From NCBI RefSeq assembly GCF_030397665.1, contig NZ_JAPUBT010000002.1, forward strand, positions 560,588-624,587: a stretch of 64,000 bases of DNA, in the 5' to 3' direction. The stretch comes from Janthinobacterium sp. SUN073. Its GTDB lineage: Bacteria; Pseudomonadota; Gammaproteobacteria; Burkholderiales; Burkholderiaceae_D. Shown in pieces: positions 1 to 8,024 of this stretch. The first letter of the stretch is position 1, and every line of letters begins with the position of its first letter. Position numbers and translations under genes: made by a program. The notes under the pieces were generated by a model, which was not told the origin of the DNA, made no database searches, and worked only from the letters and a program-made list of their open reading frames with translations.

Positions 1-678
1 CTGCAAGCCCAACTGCTGCGCGCCATCCAGGAACGCAAATACAAGCGCGTGGGCGGCAATACCTGGCAACCCACACAATTCAGACTCGTGTGCGCCACCA
101 ACCGCGAACTGGAGCACGAAGTGGCGCGCGGCGCCTTTCGCGCCGACCTGTATTACCGCATCGCCGGCTGGCGTTGCCAAACCCCGCCCCTGCGCGAGCG
201 CCAGGACGACATCCTGCCGCTGGCCCGGCATTTCCTCGCCGAGCTGGCGCAACAGCCGCCGCCCCCGCTGGACGCCGCCGTGCGCGAATACCTGCTGCTG
301 CGCGACTATCCGGGCAATGTGCGCGAGCTGCGCCAGACCGTCACGCGCATCTGGCACCGCCATTGCGGCCCCGGCCCCATCACCATCGGCGCCCTGCCCC
401 CGGAAGAACGGCTGCTGGCGCCGCTCTGGCCCGACCCGCATTTCGAGGTGGCCGTGCGGCGCGCCCTGGCACAGGGCTGCAAGCTGTCGCATATCACGCG
501 CTGCGCCACCGACATGGCCATCCGCCTGGTGCTGGCCGAGGAACACGGCAACAACCAGCGCGCCGCCGCCCGCCTGGGCGTGACTGACCGCGCCCTGCAG
601 ATACGCCGCAAGGCGGCCGCCTGCGCGGCAAGCAGCCTCACGCCAGCCCCGCCAGCCGCAAAAAATTGCCCCCCATAA
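1..678 (+). CDS. sigma-54-dependent transcriptional activator, C-terminal part (partial)
   Basis: The frame is open from the first base, so the regulatory domain and Walker motifs lie upstream of the window. The 225 visible residues are the back half of an AAA+ sigma-54 activator: CATNREL, GAFRADLYYRI and PPLRERQDDI, then the DYPGNVREL motif, followed by a C-terminal Fis-type helix-turn-helix (around AEEHGNNQRAAARLGV). Such proteins bind upstream activating sites and remodel sigma-54 polymerase with ATP. The last residues after the HTH are low-complexity Ala/Pro. It runs convergently into the neighbouring amidohydrolase remnant, overlapping it tail to tail by 41 bp. The target genes and sensory input cannot be told from this fragment. 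Confidence 0.9.
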   Translation: MQAQLLRAIQERKYKRVGGNTWQPTQFRLVCATNRELEHEVARGAFRADLYYRIAGWRCQTPPLRERQDDILPLARHFLAELAQQPPPPLDAAVREYLLLRDYPGNVRELRQTVTRIWHRHCGPGPITIGALPPEERLLAPLWPDPHFEVAVRRALAQGCKLSHITRCATDMAIRLVLAEEHGNNQRAAARLGVTDRALQIRRKAAACAASSLTPAPPAAKNCPP

Positions 679-1091
679 TCAACGACGCATCCAGCGACGG
701 CAAGCCCAGCAACTCAATCTTGTGCAATTCCAGCCCCGGATGCAGCCAGGGATCATCCGAGCCGAACAAGACCTTGTGCGGCCCCGCGCGGCGCACGGCC
801 TGCTGCAGCAAGTCGAAACGGCGCACGCCGGAACTGTCCGTGTAAATGTTCGCGTGACGAACAAGGTGGTCGATCAACGCCAGCTGCGCCGCCCAGTCGT
901 CGCCGAAGCTGCCCAGGTGGGGCAGGATGAAGTTGACGTCGGGATATTGCTGCGCCAGCAGTTCAGCCACGGCCACCTCGCCGGCCGGGTCGTACAGCAC
1001 GGGCAGGCCAAAGAAGCGGGCCGCGTCGCACAGTTCGCCGCTGATGCGCGCGTCGAGCCGGTCCCGCATGGCAGTGACAATCGATGATCAT
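638..1091 (-). pseudogene. amidohydrolase family 2, internally deleted and frameshifted
   Basis: The 3' part encodes a good metal-dependent amidohydrolase C-terminus (ARISGELCDAARFFGLP, NFILPHLGSF, KVLFGSDDPWLHPG, GGNFLRL). A separate reading frame starts at 1091 with MIIDCHCHAG, the usual N-terminus of this family with its metal-binding HxH. Only about 20 bases later, in another frame, comes the part that normally lies about 100 residues downstream. The simplest reading is an internal deletion of roughly 90-100 codons that also broke the frame. An ORF from 1069 (143 aa) could still be translated but lacks the N-terminal metal ligands. It lies 9 bp downstream of the glycine-zipper gene on the same strand, so it is probably co-transcribed. 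The expected intact layout is recalled from the family, not searched. Confidence 0.75.
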
Positions 1092-1100
1092 CTTGCCGCG

Positions 1101-1751
1101 CTATTGCCAGTCGCCCATGACGACGATACGGTTGCCGCGCCGACGCCAGCGCCCGCTTTCCTCTTCCTGTTGCGGCGCAGGCGAGCGGAACTGCGGCAAT
1201 TGCTGGTGCAAGGCCCGCGTCAGCGCGCTTTCCACGGCGCGCGCACTGCCGTCGCCGTCGGCCGCCAGGCGCGCCGCCTGCCCCGCGATGCGCACGAAGC
1301 GGCGCGCCAGCGCCAGCTCGCGGTCGGCCGGCGCCTCGGCGGCCATTTCCAGCTCCAGCGCATTGCTGGCCGCGCGCCCCAGGGCCGAGCCGAGCGCCGT
1401 GCCCACGCCCGGTATGGGGATCATCGAGCCGAGGGCGCCGCCGACAAAGGGCAAGGCCGTCTTGGCCACGGCCTTCAAGGCGCCGCCCAAGGGCTTGGCC
1501 ACCTTGGCAAGGGTCGATCCCACCTTCTTGACGCCCTTCCACACGCTCTTGAAGACATTGCCGAGAAACTGCTCGAGTTCTTCCTCGCTGGCCACTTCCA
1601 GCAATTCCATGGCCAGCTGCAATTCTTCCTCTTCGCCGAAGACGGCCGGCGCCGTGTCCTTGCCGGGCCAGTCGTGGCCGAATTCCAGCACTTCAAACGC
1701 GGCGCCGGCCCGTTGCCGGCATTGCGCGCATGCGCATTCGAGTTGGTGCAT
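1101..1751 (-). CDS. uncharacterised acidic/glycine-zipper protein A (216 aa)
   Basis: No function is recognised. One of three paralogs in this cluster. The start at 1751 has a GGAG ribosome site; a longer frame upstream is unlikely. The N-terminus carries a Cys cluster (CACAQC, residues 6-11) and the motif AFEVLEF. Then follow an acidic helix (EEELQLAMELLEV, EEELEQFLGN), a glycine-rich hydrophobic stretch (PLGGALKAVAKTALPFVGG, then GVGTALGSALG), a charged helix (ADRELALARRFVRIAG) and a basic C-terminus GRWRRRGNRIVV. Paralogs B and C share the acidic helix, the DREFE/FVR helix and the GRWxRxG end. The glycine zipper suggests membrane insertion or helix packing; this is inference. Last intact gene of the operon, 34 bp after the GIY-YIG gene. 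Confidence 0.8.
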   Translation of the reverse strand: MHQLECACAQCRQRAGAAFEVLEFGHDWPGKDTAPAVFGEEEELQLAMELLEVASEEELEQFLGNVFKSVWKGVKKVGSTLAKVAKPLGGALKAVAKTALPFVGGALGSMIPIPGVGTALGSALGRAASNALELEMAAEAPADRELALARRFVRIAGQAARLAADGDGSARAVESALTRALHQQLPQFRSPAPQQEEESGRWRRRGNRIVVMGDWQ

Positions 1752-1785
1752 GATGCTCTCCTTCGCAATGATCAAGGTGCTATCG

Positions 1786-2646
1786 TCAGCTCCACATTTC
1801 ACCGAGCACGGCCAGTTCCAGTTCGCGTCGCTGGTTGGTCAGCACGCCGCGCTGGTTGGCGAACATGTCGTCGTGGATGCGCTGCTCGATGCGGCGCCGC
1901 TGCGCCGCCGAGGACAGGGGCGCCACGTACACCTGGTGCCCGCTCACGTCGACGCCCATCATCTGGCCGCACAGGCGGTGCTGCAGCAAACGCCGGTGCA
2001 GGTCGTCCGTCTGGCCGCTGTAGGCGCGGCGCCGTCCGCCCGCATCGAATTCGATCACATACAGGCCCGGGCCACGGCCATTCGGGTCGCGCAGGGCATT
2101 GGCGAGCGTGCCCAGCGCCTGGTAGGTCAAGGCTGCTGCTTCCGGCACCCGGCCCATGGTGCCGGCCAGGGTCGGCGGGATTTCGCCCTGCATCTGGCCA
2201 TCGTCCTGTCCCTGGTCTGGTCCCTGGTCCTGTCCCTGGTCCTGGCCAGCATCCGGCTCCTGCCCGTCGCCAAACGCGGGGTCGGCCACGGGATAGGGCG
2301 CCGGATACAGCGTGGGATAGATGGCCGGGTAGCCGCCCCAGCCCCCGTAGCGCGGCGGCAAATAGGGCAAGGGCTGGGCAGCAAAACGGGGCGGCCGGCG
2401 GCCCTGCCCCTGATAGCGCGGCGGCGTGGAACGGCGCTGTCCGCGCAACGGTGGGCGCGCGCGCAGCCCGCCACCGCGCATGCCGCCGCGAGCGCTACCG
2501 GGACGCGGGCGCTCGCCCTCCCATTCGGCCTCGTCCTCTCCCTGCCACTCCTGCGACCATTCCTGTGACCATTCCCCCTGCCATTCCTGTTCGCCGGCCA
2601 CTCCTGGCTGCCCCGCAAAGGGCAACACTTCAAACGCGTCGTGCAT
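1786..2646 (-). CDS. GIY-YIG domain protein with low-complexity N-terminus (286 aa)
   Basis: The C-terminal ~95 residues are a GIY-YIG-like fold: GLYVIEF, then AYSGQTDDLHRRLLQH, with the expected Tyr and Arg and a downstream Glu in IEQRIHDD. GIY-YIG domains usually cut DNA, though some have other roles. The first ~190 residues are low-complexity: acidic/Trp repeats (GEWSQEWSQEW), an Arg/Gly/Pro-rich stretch, a Tyr/Pro-rich stretch and Gln/Asp/Gly repeats. The N-terminus MHDAFEVLPFAG closely resembles the start of protein A (AFEVLEF). The ATG at 2646 follows a perfect AGGAGG; the frame upstream of it is not needed. It overlaps the preceding PLP-enzyme gene by 17 bp, suggesting coupled translation. 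The substrate is unknown. Confidence 0.75.
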   Translation of the reverse strand: MHDAFEVLPFAGQPGVAGEQEWQGEWSQEWSQEWQGEDEAEWEGERPRPGSARGGMRGGGLRARPPLRGQRRSTPPRYQGQGRRPPRFAAQPLPYLPPRYGGWGGYPAIYPTLYPAPYPVADPAFGDGQEPDAGQDQGQDQGPDQGQDDGQMQGEIPPTLAGTMGRVPEAAALTYQALGTLANALRDPNGRGPGLYVIEFDAGGRRRAYSGQTDDLHRRLLQHRLCGQMMGVDVSGHQVYVAPLSSAAQRRRIEQRIHDDMFANQRGVLTNQRRELELAVLGEMWS

Positions 2647-3676
2647 ATCGCCTCCTGATGTGATGTTCAAGCAAATCCATCGCCTGCTCCAATTGCCGGG
2701 ACGTCTGGTCGGCCCGCAGCATAAAAGTCAGCGCCCCGGGACCATCCCCCGCTTGCGCCAGCGCCAGCACGCCCGCTGCGTGCAAGGCTGGCTGCAAATG
2801 GGCGCACCCTGGCAGGCGCTGCACGGGGAAGCTGCCGCCCCGGCAAGCGATGCCGGCCGCCGCCATCCCCGCCCTCCATTGCGCCACCCGGTCCGCCAGC
2901 CTGGCGCGCAGGGCATCGCCATGCTGCGCATTGAGCGTCAGCGCGCGCCGCGCCGCCGCCAGCACGGCGGCCGAAGGCGGACTGGCATGCACGCGCGTCT
3001 GGCTGTGCGCCGCGAAGCGCCGCAGCAGGCCGTCGCTGCCGGCCAGCACGGCCAGCGGCACACCGAATCCCTTGGCCAGCGAAGCGCCGACGATCAAATG
3101 GCCGCCCGCCTTGTCGTAGCCGCCCGGCAAGCCATGCAGCCGCGCCGAGCCGCCGCCCTGTGTACCCATCACGCCCAGCACCTGCGTGTCGTCCAGCAGC
3201 AGATAACCGCCGCCCTGCCGCGCCAGGGCCGCATAGCCGGCCAACGGCAAGACCTGCTCACTGCCCGGCACATAGCCGTCGGCCAGAATCAACGGGCGCC
3301 GTCCCTGCCTGCCCCAGGCCGCCACCAGGCGCCGCAGCGTCGCCATCTCGCCGCTGGGAAACAAACGCAGCGGCAAGCCCAGCGCCTGCGCCCGCTCGGC
3401 GCCCCAGCGCGCGATGGCGTAACTGCCGCCATCGACGAGGATCACCAGCCGCTCGGCAGCCAGCATGCCGAACAGGTCCCAGAACAAATGCAGGGTCGAC
3501 GGCAGCACGCAAGCCGCTTCGCAGCCTTGCAGCGCGGCCAGGCTGGTCGCCAGCGCCAGTGCGCCCGGTGGCTCGCGCAGCGCCGCTGGCTGCCCCAGAG
3601 TCAGGCTGCTCCATGGCGCCAGCGAGGCCGCCGGATGGCGCATGCCCAGGTACAGGGCACTGGTAAAGTCGAGCAT
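2630..3676 (-). CDS. PLP-dependent aminotransferase class I/II, KAPA-synthase-like (348 aa)
   Basis: Fold-type I PLP enzyme of the alpha-oxoamine synthase/aminotransferase group. Visible are the cofactor Asp region LLLDDTQVLGVMG (about residues 159-171), a serine/glycine loop ILADGYVPGSE, and the Schiff-base lysine in GASLAKGFG (K202). The protein is short for the family (usually 380-400 aa), and the usual Asp-x-Ala-His of KAPA synthases reads DDTQ here, so the His that normally follows is Gln. It is therefore unlikely to be the housekeeping BioF, and no biotin genes lie nearby. Its position inside the uncharacterised cluster, 20 bp after the 720-aa gene and overlapping the GIY-YIG gene, suggests a dedicated but unknown condensation or transamination step. 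Confidence 0.75.
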   Translation of the reverse strand: MLDFTSALYLGMRHPAASLAPWSSLTLGQPAALREPPGALALATSLAALQGCEAACVLPSTLHLFWDLFGMLAAERLVILVDGGSYAIARWGAERAQALGLPLRLFPSGEMATLRRLVAAWGRQGRRPLILADGYVPGSEQVLPLAGYAALARQGGGYLLLDDTQVLGVMGTQGGGSARLHGLPGGYDKAGGHLIVGASLAKGFGVPLAVLAGSDGLLRRFAAHSQTRVHASPPSAAVLAAARRALTLNAQHGDALRARLADRVAQWRAGMAAAGIACRGGSFPVQRLPGCAHLQPALHAAGVLALAQAGDGPGALTFMLRADQTSRQLEQAMDLLEHHIRRRYARRV

Positions 3677-3696
3677 GCACGCGCCCCGCTCCCGCC

Positions 3697-5859
3697 CTAG
3701 ACGCTGCGCAGCTGCTGGCTCAGGCGCTGGCGCAGCAACACCGAGGGCATGGTCGCTTCGACCACCGGGTCGCTGCTGTCGACGGACAAATCCACCCCCG
3801 TGGCGGCGCGGTAGCCGTGGATATAGCCCTGCACTTGCGGGCGCCAGAAACGTGCCCAGTTGAAGGCCTGCGTGGGCTCATAGATATCACTCCAGTTGCC
3901 ATAGCGCACAGACAGCAGCAGTTGCTCGCCAAAGATGGCCAGGTTACGGAAATGCATCACGCTCGTATCCGTCCAGCCCTGCAGTTTCTTCATGGCATCG
4001 ACCCGGTCCATCCACGGTTCCGGATACGCCACCATCACGCGCGTGGGCAAAAATTCGCGGAACTCGGGCCGTGCCAGCATCCATTGCTGCATCAGCATCT
4101 CGATGCGCGCCGTCGACGGCAAATCGCCGAACTGGTTGTGCGCGCCCTGCGACAGGATCAGGTGTATCTCTTTCAATGCATTCAGCACGGGAAAGGCGTC
4201 CGCTTTTACCGTGGTGTCGTCGTCCTGCTTGTAGAACGAGGTGAGCAGGCGCAGCAAATGATGGAACGCTTCGAGGAATTTCGAGCGGCTATCGGCCGGC
4301 CGGAAGTGCTGGACCGCCTTGCCATCGAGACGCACGCCGTAGTGGTGGTCGTACTCGTAATTGCGGCGCACCACGGTCAGCCGGTGCTGCTCATCCTGGG
4401 TGTATCCCCACAGCAAGTTGTTCAGCGGGCGCAGCATGTCGATTTCCGTGTTCGACAAGGGATCGAGGCCGCTGCCCGGCGCGCGCAAGTTCTGGAAGCG
4501 CTGCGTGATGGCATTCATGGTCTGCACCAGCATGCCCTCTTCATGCCAGTACGACCAGATCAGTTCCAGCAGGCAAGGGTTCGCCAGCTTTTCCTGGATG
4601 ATGCCAAAGCACAGGTCCACCTCGCCCTCCTGGCCGCGCGGGATACTGATGGGGATGTCGGGCAGCTTGCGGCGGATCACGGCCAAATACGGCAAGGTCT
4701 GGAAGCCATCGATGTTTTCCAGGTAATCGTTGCGCAGCACGGTTTCCAGGTCGCGTCCCTGGGGAATGTCGCGCCGGTCCAGGTAGGCATTGTCCTCGGC
4801 CGGATTGAAGGCCAGCGGCTGGTTCAGCACGCCGCAATTGACCATCACGAACGCTTCCGTGGCCACTTTCAGCACGCGGTAGGAATCGGCATCGGAAAAC
4901 GGCAGCGCGCGGCGCTGCTTGAGCTGCTGGAACATGTCGGCCTTCTTGACGAAGCGTTCCTGTTCGAAGCCGCGTACATTGGCCAGGTCGCCGCAAAACA
5001 GGCTGTCCATGAAATGCAGGTAATTCGTAAACGACATCGCTTCGGTGCTGTTGCGTATCAAGGTCCACAGCGGCAAGTCTTCCGTCGGCTCCGTTTCCGT
5101 GCGCGTCAGCGACACGCCCACATTGCCGGAGATGGGCTGCGGCTGGCGCTCTTCCGTCTCGTATTCCGCATCCACGGCCAGCATGGCGTTCGGGCTGAGG
5201 CCCTCCGGCACGGGCAAGGCGTTGCGCAGTTCGGGCCGCTGCGACAGCATCATCTGGCCCATGAAACGGTGCATGCCGGCGCGCCGCACGGGCGTGGAAA
5301 AGGTATTCACGACACCGCGCATGGGCACCCATGGCGAGGCGGCCAGCACCTGCACCTGGTCGCGCCCGTCGGCGCTTTGATCGCCGTCAAACGAGACGGT
5401 GGCGACGGCGCGGTCGCCCACCCTGCCGAAATTGCAGTCGCTGGGATGGCAATCGGCCGTTTCAAACACCAGCGCCACCTGCGGGTTGAGCTGGGGCTTG
5501 AAGCACAGCACAGCGCTGCAACCGGCCTGCACCGTCACGCACTGGGGCGCGGTGGCGGGGAAATTGCCATACACGCCCACGTAGCTGCCCGTCGCCAGGT
5601 CGGCAAACACGGTGCTGCCATGCCCATCCGTCCAGCGCACGCCCACCAGCATGGCGGGATCGGTTACCCAGGTGGCGGGATTGAAATTATGGCAATCGGC
5701 CTCGGCTCCCCGGTACAGGCTGATGGCGGCATTGACGACCATGATCCCGCTATCGTGCTCGTGCACGGTGACCGCGATGCTGCCGCCGTGCTGTTGCGGA
5801 CCCGCCTGGCCCGCCGCCCCGCTTTTGCTACTCCTGTTGCTGCTCATCTTGCTGCTCAT
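3697..5859 (-). CDS. uncharacterised 720-residue protein with Ig-like N-terminal domain
   Basis: Not recognised as a characterised enzyme. After a short Ser/Lys/Gly-rich start (MSSKMSSNRSSK), residues about 25-145 look like a beta-sandwich of the carboxypeptidase-regulatory/Ig type (GSIAVTVHEHDSGIMVVNAA, LATGSYVGVYGNFPA) with several Cys. The remaining ~550 residues are rich in aromatic helical segments (SFTNYLHFMDSLFCG, ELIWSYWHEEGMLVQTMNA, EAFHHLLRLLTSFYKQ, AFNWARFWRPQVQGYIHGYR) and several His/Asp/Glu that could bind metal, but no catalytic signature I can name. There is no signal peptide or membrane span. It sits 10 bp after the metalloprotease gene and 20 bp before the PLP-enzyme gene, so it belongs to the same operon. 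Confidence 0.75.
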   Translation of the reverse strand: MSSKMSSNRSSKSGAAGQAGPQQHGGSIAVTVHEHDSGIMVVNAAISLYRGAEADCHNFNPATWVTDPAMLVGVRWTDGHGSTVFADLATGSYVGVYGNFPATAPQCVTVQAGCSAVLCFKPQLNPQVALVFETADCHPSDCNFGRVGDRAVATVSFDGDQSADGRDQVQVLAASPWVPMRGVVNTFSTPVRRAGMHRFMGQMMLSQRPELRNALPVPEGLSPNAMLAVDAEYETEERQPQPISGNVGVSLTRTETEPTEDLPLWTLIRNSTEAMSFTNYLHFMDSLFCGDLANVRGFEQERFVKKADMFQQLKQRRALPFSDADSYRVLKVATEAFVMVNCGVLNQPLAFNPAEDNAYLDRRDIPQGRDLETVLRNDYLENIDGFQTLPYLAVIRRKLPDIPISIPRGQEGEVDLCFGIIQEKLANPCLLELIWSYWHEEGMLVQTMNAITQRFQNLRAPGSGLDPLSNTEIDMLRPLNNLLWGYTQDEQHRLTVVRRNYEYDHHYGVRLDGKAVQHFRPADSRSKFLEAFHHLLRLLTSFYKQDDDTTVKADAFPVLNALKEIHLILSQGAHNQFGDLPSTARIEMLMQQWMLARPEFREFLPTRVMVAYPEPWMDRVDAMKKLQGWTDTSVMHFRNLAIFGEQLLLSVRYGNWSDIYEPTQAFNWARFWRPQVQGYIHGYRAATGVDLSVDSSDPVVEATMPSVLLRQRLSQQLRSV

Positions 5860-5869
5860 GTCATTCTCC

Positions 5870-7225
5870 TCAATGGATAATCAAACGCGATGCCAGGGGC
5901 GGCAACGGCCTGCCGGACTGGCGGCCATGCCGCACGACATCGGCGCACAGCTCCGACGTGTCCAGAGTGCTGCGCAGGGCCCAGTGGGTCAGCAAACGCC
6001 CCAGCAGCTCGCTTTCGTCTTCCGGGCTCAAGGTGCCGCTGGCGCGCGCCTGGCCCAGCACGGCGAACACCAGGGTGGGCGTGGCCTCGTACATCTGCGC
6101 CGGCGCCAGCGTCCAGCTGCGAAACAGCCGCGCCAGCATGGCCGGCTGGCGCGTCTGCACGGCCATGGCTTCGACCAGAGAACTGCCGCGCAAGGCCGGC
6201 GGCCGGTGCTGCACCAGCAAGCCCACCAGGGCCGCCATGCTGGCCTGCAACTGTTCCAGCAGTCGCTGCTGCCCCAGGGGCAGGCCCGCCAGCGGGTAGT
6301 ACGACAGCCACAGCTGCTCGATCCGGTCCCACTGCGGATGCGGATACAGGGCCCGTCCCATGGCGCAGCTCAGGCGCACCCGCAGCCATGGCACCGGATG
6401 GGGATCGTCGATATTGAGACGGAAGACAAACACGCGCGGCAGGCTGACGACGCCGATCAGGCCCAGGGTGGCGGCCACGCCGACGCGCGCCAGCGACCAG
6501 AAATCGGCCACGATCTCGGAGATCCACCGTTCCCACAACTGCCATACGTGCACCAGGCCGCTGCCGCCGTGCTGCATCGCTTGCAGCACGGGCCGCAAGG
6601 ACGCCACCAGGTCCAGCAGGGCCGCGCCCTGGTGCCCCACTTCATGCACCAGGGACGAGGCGATGCTGCTACCGATCATGCGTTCGCGCGGCAGGCGGAT
6701 GATGGCCACGGGATTGTCGCCGCCGCCCGGCAGGCGCGTGCGGGCGCGGCGGATGGCGGCGCCCGGCCCCCGATCCAGGTAGCAGATCACGGGCGGCGCC
6801 TGGTAGACATTGCCGGGCAGCGCCAGCGCGTCGGCGGCAACGATGTCCAGGCCGGCCAGCCACACGCCCGTCTTGTGCTCGCTGCGCTGCGTGATGACTT
6901 CGTTGAACAGGTCGAACTGGGTCAGTGCGGCGTTGAATTTCAGGCGCAGGAAGGTAAAGCGGCGCTGCGCCTCGGCGGCCGTGGCCATGCTGGCGCCGTC
7001 GGCGTGTTCGCGCCGCAGCCACCACTGGAACTGGGCCACCATGCGCCGCAATGCGCGCCGGCCCTGCACCAGCTGGCTTTCGATGGCCGACTGGGCGCTG
7101 GGCATCAGGGCGGCCGCCAGCACCGTCGGCTCGATCAGCGCGAACGGCTCCAGCCGCGCCAGCCGCGTCAGCAGCGAGCGCGCCTCCTGCGCCAGCATCC
7201 AGGCAGCGTAAGCGCCGATGGCCAT
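5870..7225 (-). CDS. putative gluzincin-type zinc metalloprotease (451 aa)
   Basis: Using the ATG at 7225, the protein has HEVGH at residues 194-198 and, about 39 residues further on, EIVADFW (E237, D241). HExxH followed by ExxAD is the zinc-binding arrangement of gluzincins, in which the second Glu is the third ligand. No signal peptide is evident. A hydrophobic segment (VGVAATLGLIGVVSLP) follows the second motif and could be a membrane helix or buried helix. The N-terminal ~180 residues are helical and unassigned. It starts 4 bp after the stop of protein B and ends 10 bp before the 720-aa gene. Family assignment rests on the motif only; a peptidase acting on the acidic/zipper proteins of the cluster is one possibility. 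Confidence 0.72.
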   Translation of the reverse strand: MAIGAYAAWMLAQEARSLLTRLARLEPFALIEPTVLAAALMPSAQSAIESQLVQGRRALRRMVAQFQWWLRREHADGASMATAAEAQRRFTFLRLKFNAALTQFDLFNEVITQRSEHKTGVWLAGLDIVAADALALPGNVYQAPPVICYLDRGPGAAIRRARTRLPGGGDNPVAIIRLPRERMIGSSIASSLVHEVGHQGAALLDLVASLRPVLQAMQHGGSGLVHVWQLWERWISEIVADFWSLARVGVAATLGLIGVVSLPRVFVFRLNIDDPHPVPWLRVRLSCAMGRALYPHPQWDRIEQLWLSYYPLAGLPLGQQRLLEQLQASMAALVGLLVQHRPPALRGSSLVEAMAVQTRQPAMLARLFRSWTLAPAQMYEATPTLVFAVLGQARASGTLSPEDESELLGRLLTHWALRSTLDTSELCADVVRHGRQSGRPLPPLASRLIIH

Positions 7226-7229
7226 GATG

Positions 7230-7949
7230 TCAGACGCCGTACAGGACGATTTTATGGCCCTGGCGCGCCCAGCGCCCGCTGGCCGGGCGCATGCCCGATG
7301 CCGGACGCGCGCCGGCAGGCGCCATGGCGCCCGCGCCGCTGCCGTTCTGGGTGGCGACCTGGCTGGCCGCGCGTCCCAGCAGGCCCGGGGCAAACTGGCG
7401 CGCCGCCGCGCTGGCCGCCGCCTGGGCGATGGCGCGCGGGTCGCCATTGCCGCGCGCTTGCGCGGCGCGGTTGACGGTGTCGGCGGCCAGGCGCACGAAT
7501 TGCTTGGCGCCCTCGAATTCGCGGTCCTCATTCGATGACGCTTCCCCTTCCAGCCCCAGCGCGCTACCGGCCGCCGAAGCCAGGCCGCTGCCGATCTTGG
7601 CTCCCAGCGGGCCCCCGAAATAGCCGCCGATGGCGCCGCCGGCCAGGGGAATCGCCTTCTTCGCCACACCCTTGAGCACGCCGCCGATGGCTTGCCCGAC
7701 GGGCGACTTGATGATGCCGCCCGCCACGGACGCGGCCTTGCGCAGGAAATTGCCGAGAAACTGTTCCAGCTCGGCTTCATTGCTCACCGACAGCAATTCA
7801 TTCGCCAGTTCCATTTCCTCGGCCTCGGAAAACATGGCGTTCACGCCGCCCTCGCCGCTCCACTCGCCCTGGCCAAACTCGAACTGTTCCGCTTCAAAGC
7901 CGGACATCTCCTGCCCGTATTCCAGGGTCGTACGATCCATGTCATGCAT
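7230..7949 (-). CDS. uncharacterised acidic/glycine-zipper protein B (239 aa)
   Basis: Paralog of proteins A and C. The ATG at 7949 follows a GAGGAGC ribosome site. The N-terminus is acidic and aromatic (FEAEQFEFGQGEWSGEG), followed by MELANELLSVSNEAELEQFLGN written here in two parts: MELANELLSV and EAELEQFLGN. A strong glycine zipper follows (AIGGVLKGVAKKAIPLAGG, AIGGYFGGPLGAKIGSG), then NEDREFEGAKQFVRLAAD, an Ala/Arg-rich helix, a Gly/Ala/Pro spacer and the shared basic end GRWARQGHKIVLYGV. No secretion signal or enzymatic motif is visible. Translation of the metalloprotease starts 4 bp after its stop, so the two are tightly coupled. A membrane-active or self-associating structural role is inference. 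Confidence 0.8.
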   Translation of the reverse strand: MHDMDRTTLEYGQEMSGFEAEQFEFGQGEWSGEGGVNAMFSEAEEMELANELLSVSNEAELEQFLGNFLRKAASVAGGIIKSPVGQAIGGVLKGVAKKAIPLAGGAIGGYFGGPLGAKIGSGLASAAGSALGLEGEASSNEDREFEGAKQFVRLAADTVNRAAQARGNGDPRAIAQAAASAAARQFAPGLLGRAASQVATQNGSGAGAMAPAGARPASGMRPASGRWARQGHKIVLYGV

Positions 7950-8024
7950 GATGAGCTCCTCAAAGTTAACACCTCGGTTGACACCTCAGTTCGGATTACC
8001 TTGCCGGACAGCCTGGCCATCCGG

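Noticed and set aside
2630..3676. Housekeeping BioF (biotin synthesis)
   Set aside because: Short N-terminus, DDTQ in place of the usual DxAH, and no biotin genes nearby; kept as a KAPA-synthase-like enzyme of unknown role.
3817..5880. A 687-codon plus-strand frame opposite the 720-aa cluster protein
   Set aside because: The minus frame has ribosome-site spacing, operon context and normal amino acid composition; the plus frame is His/Gln/Arg-rich without domains.
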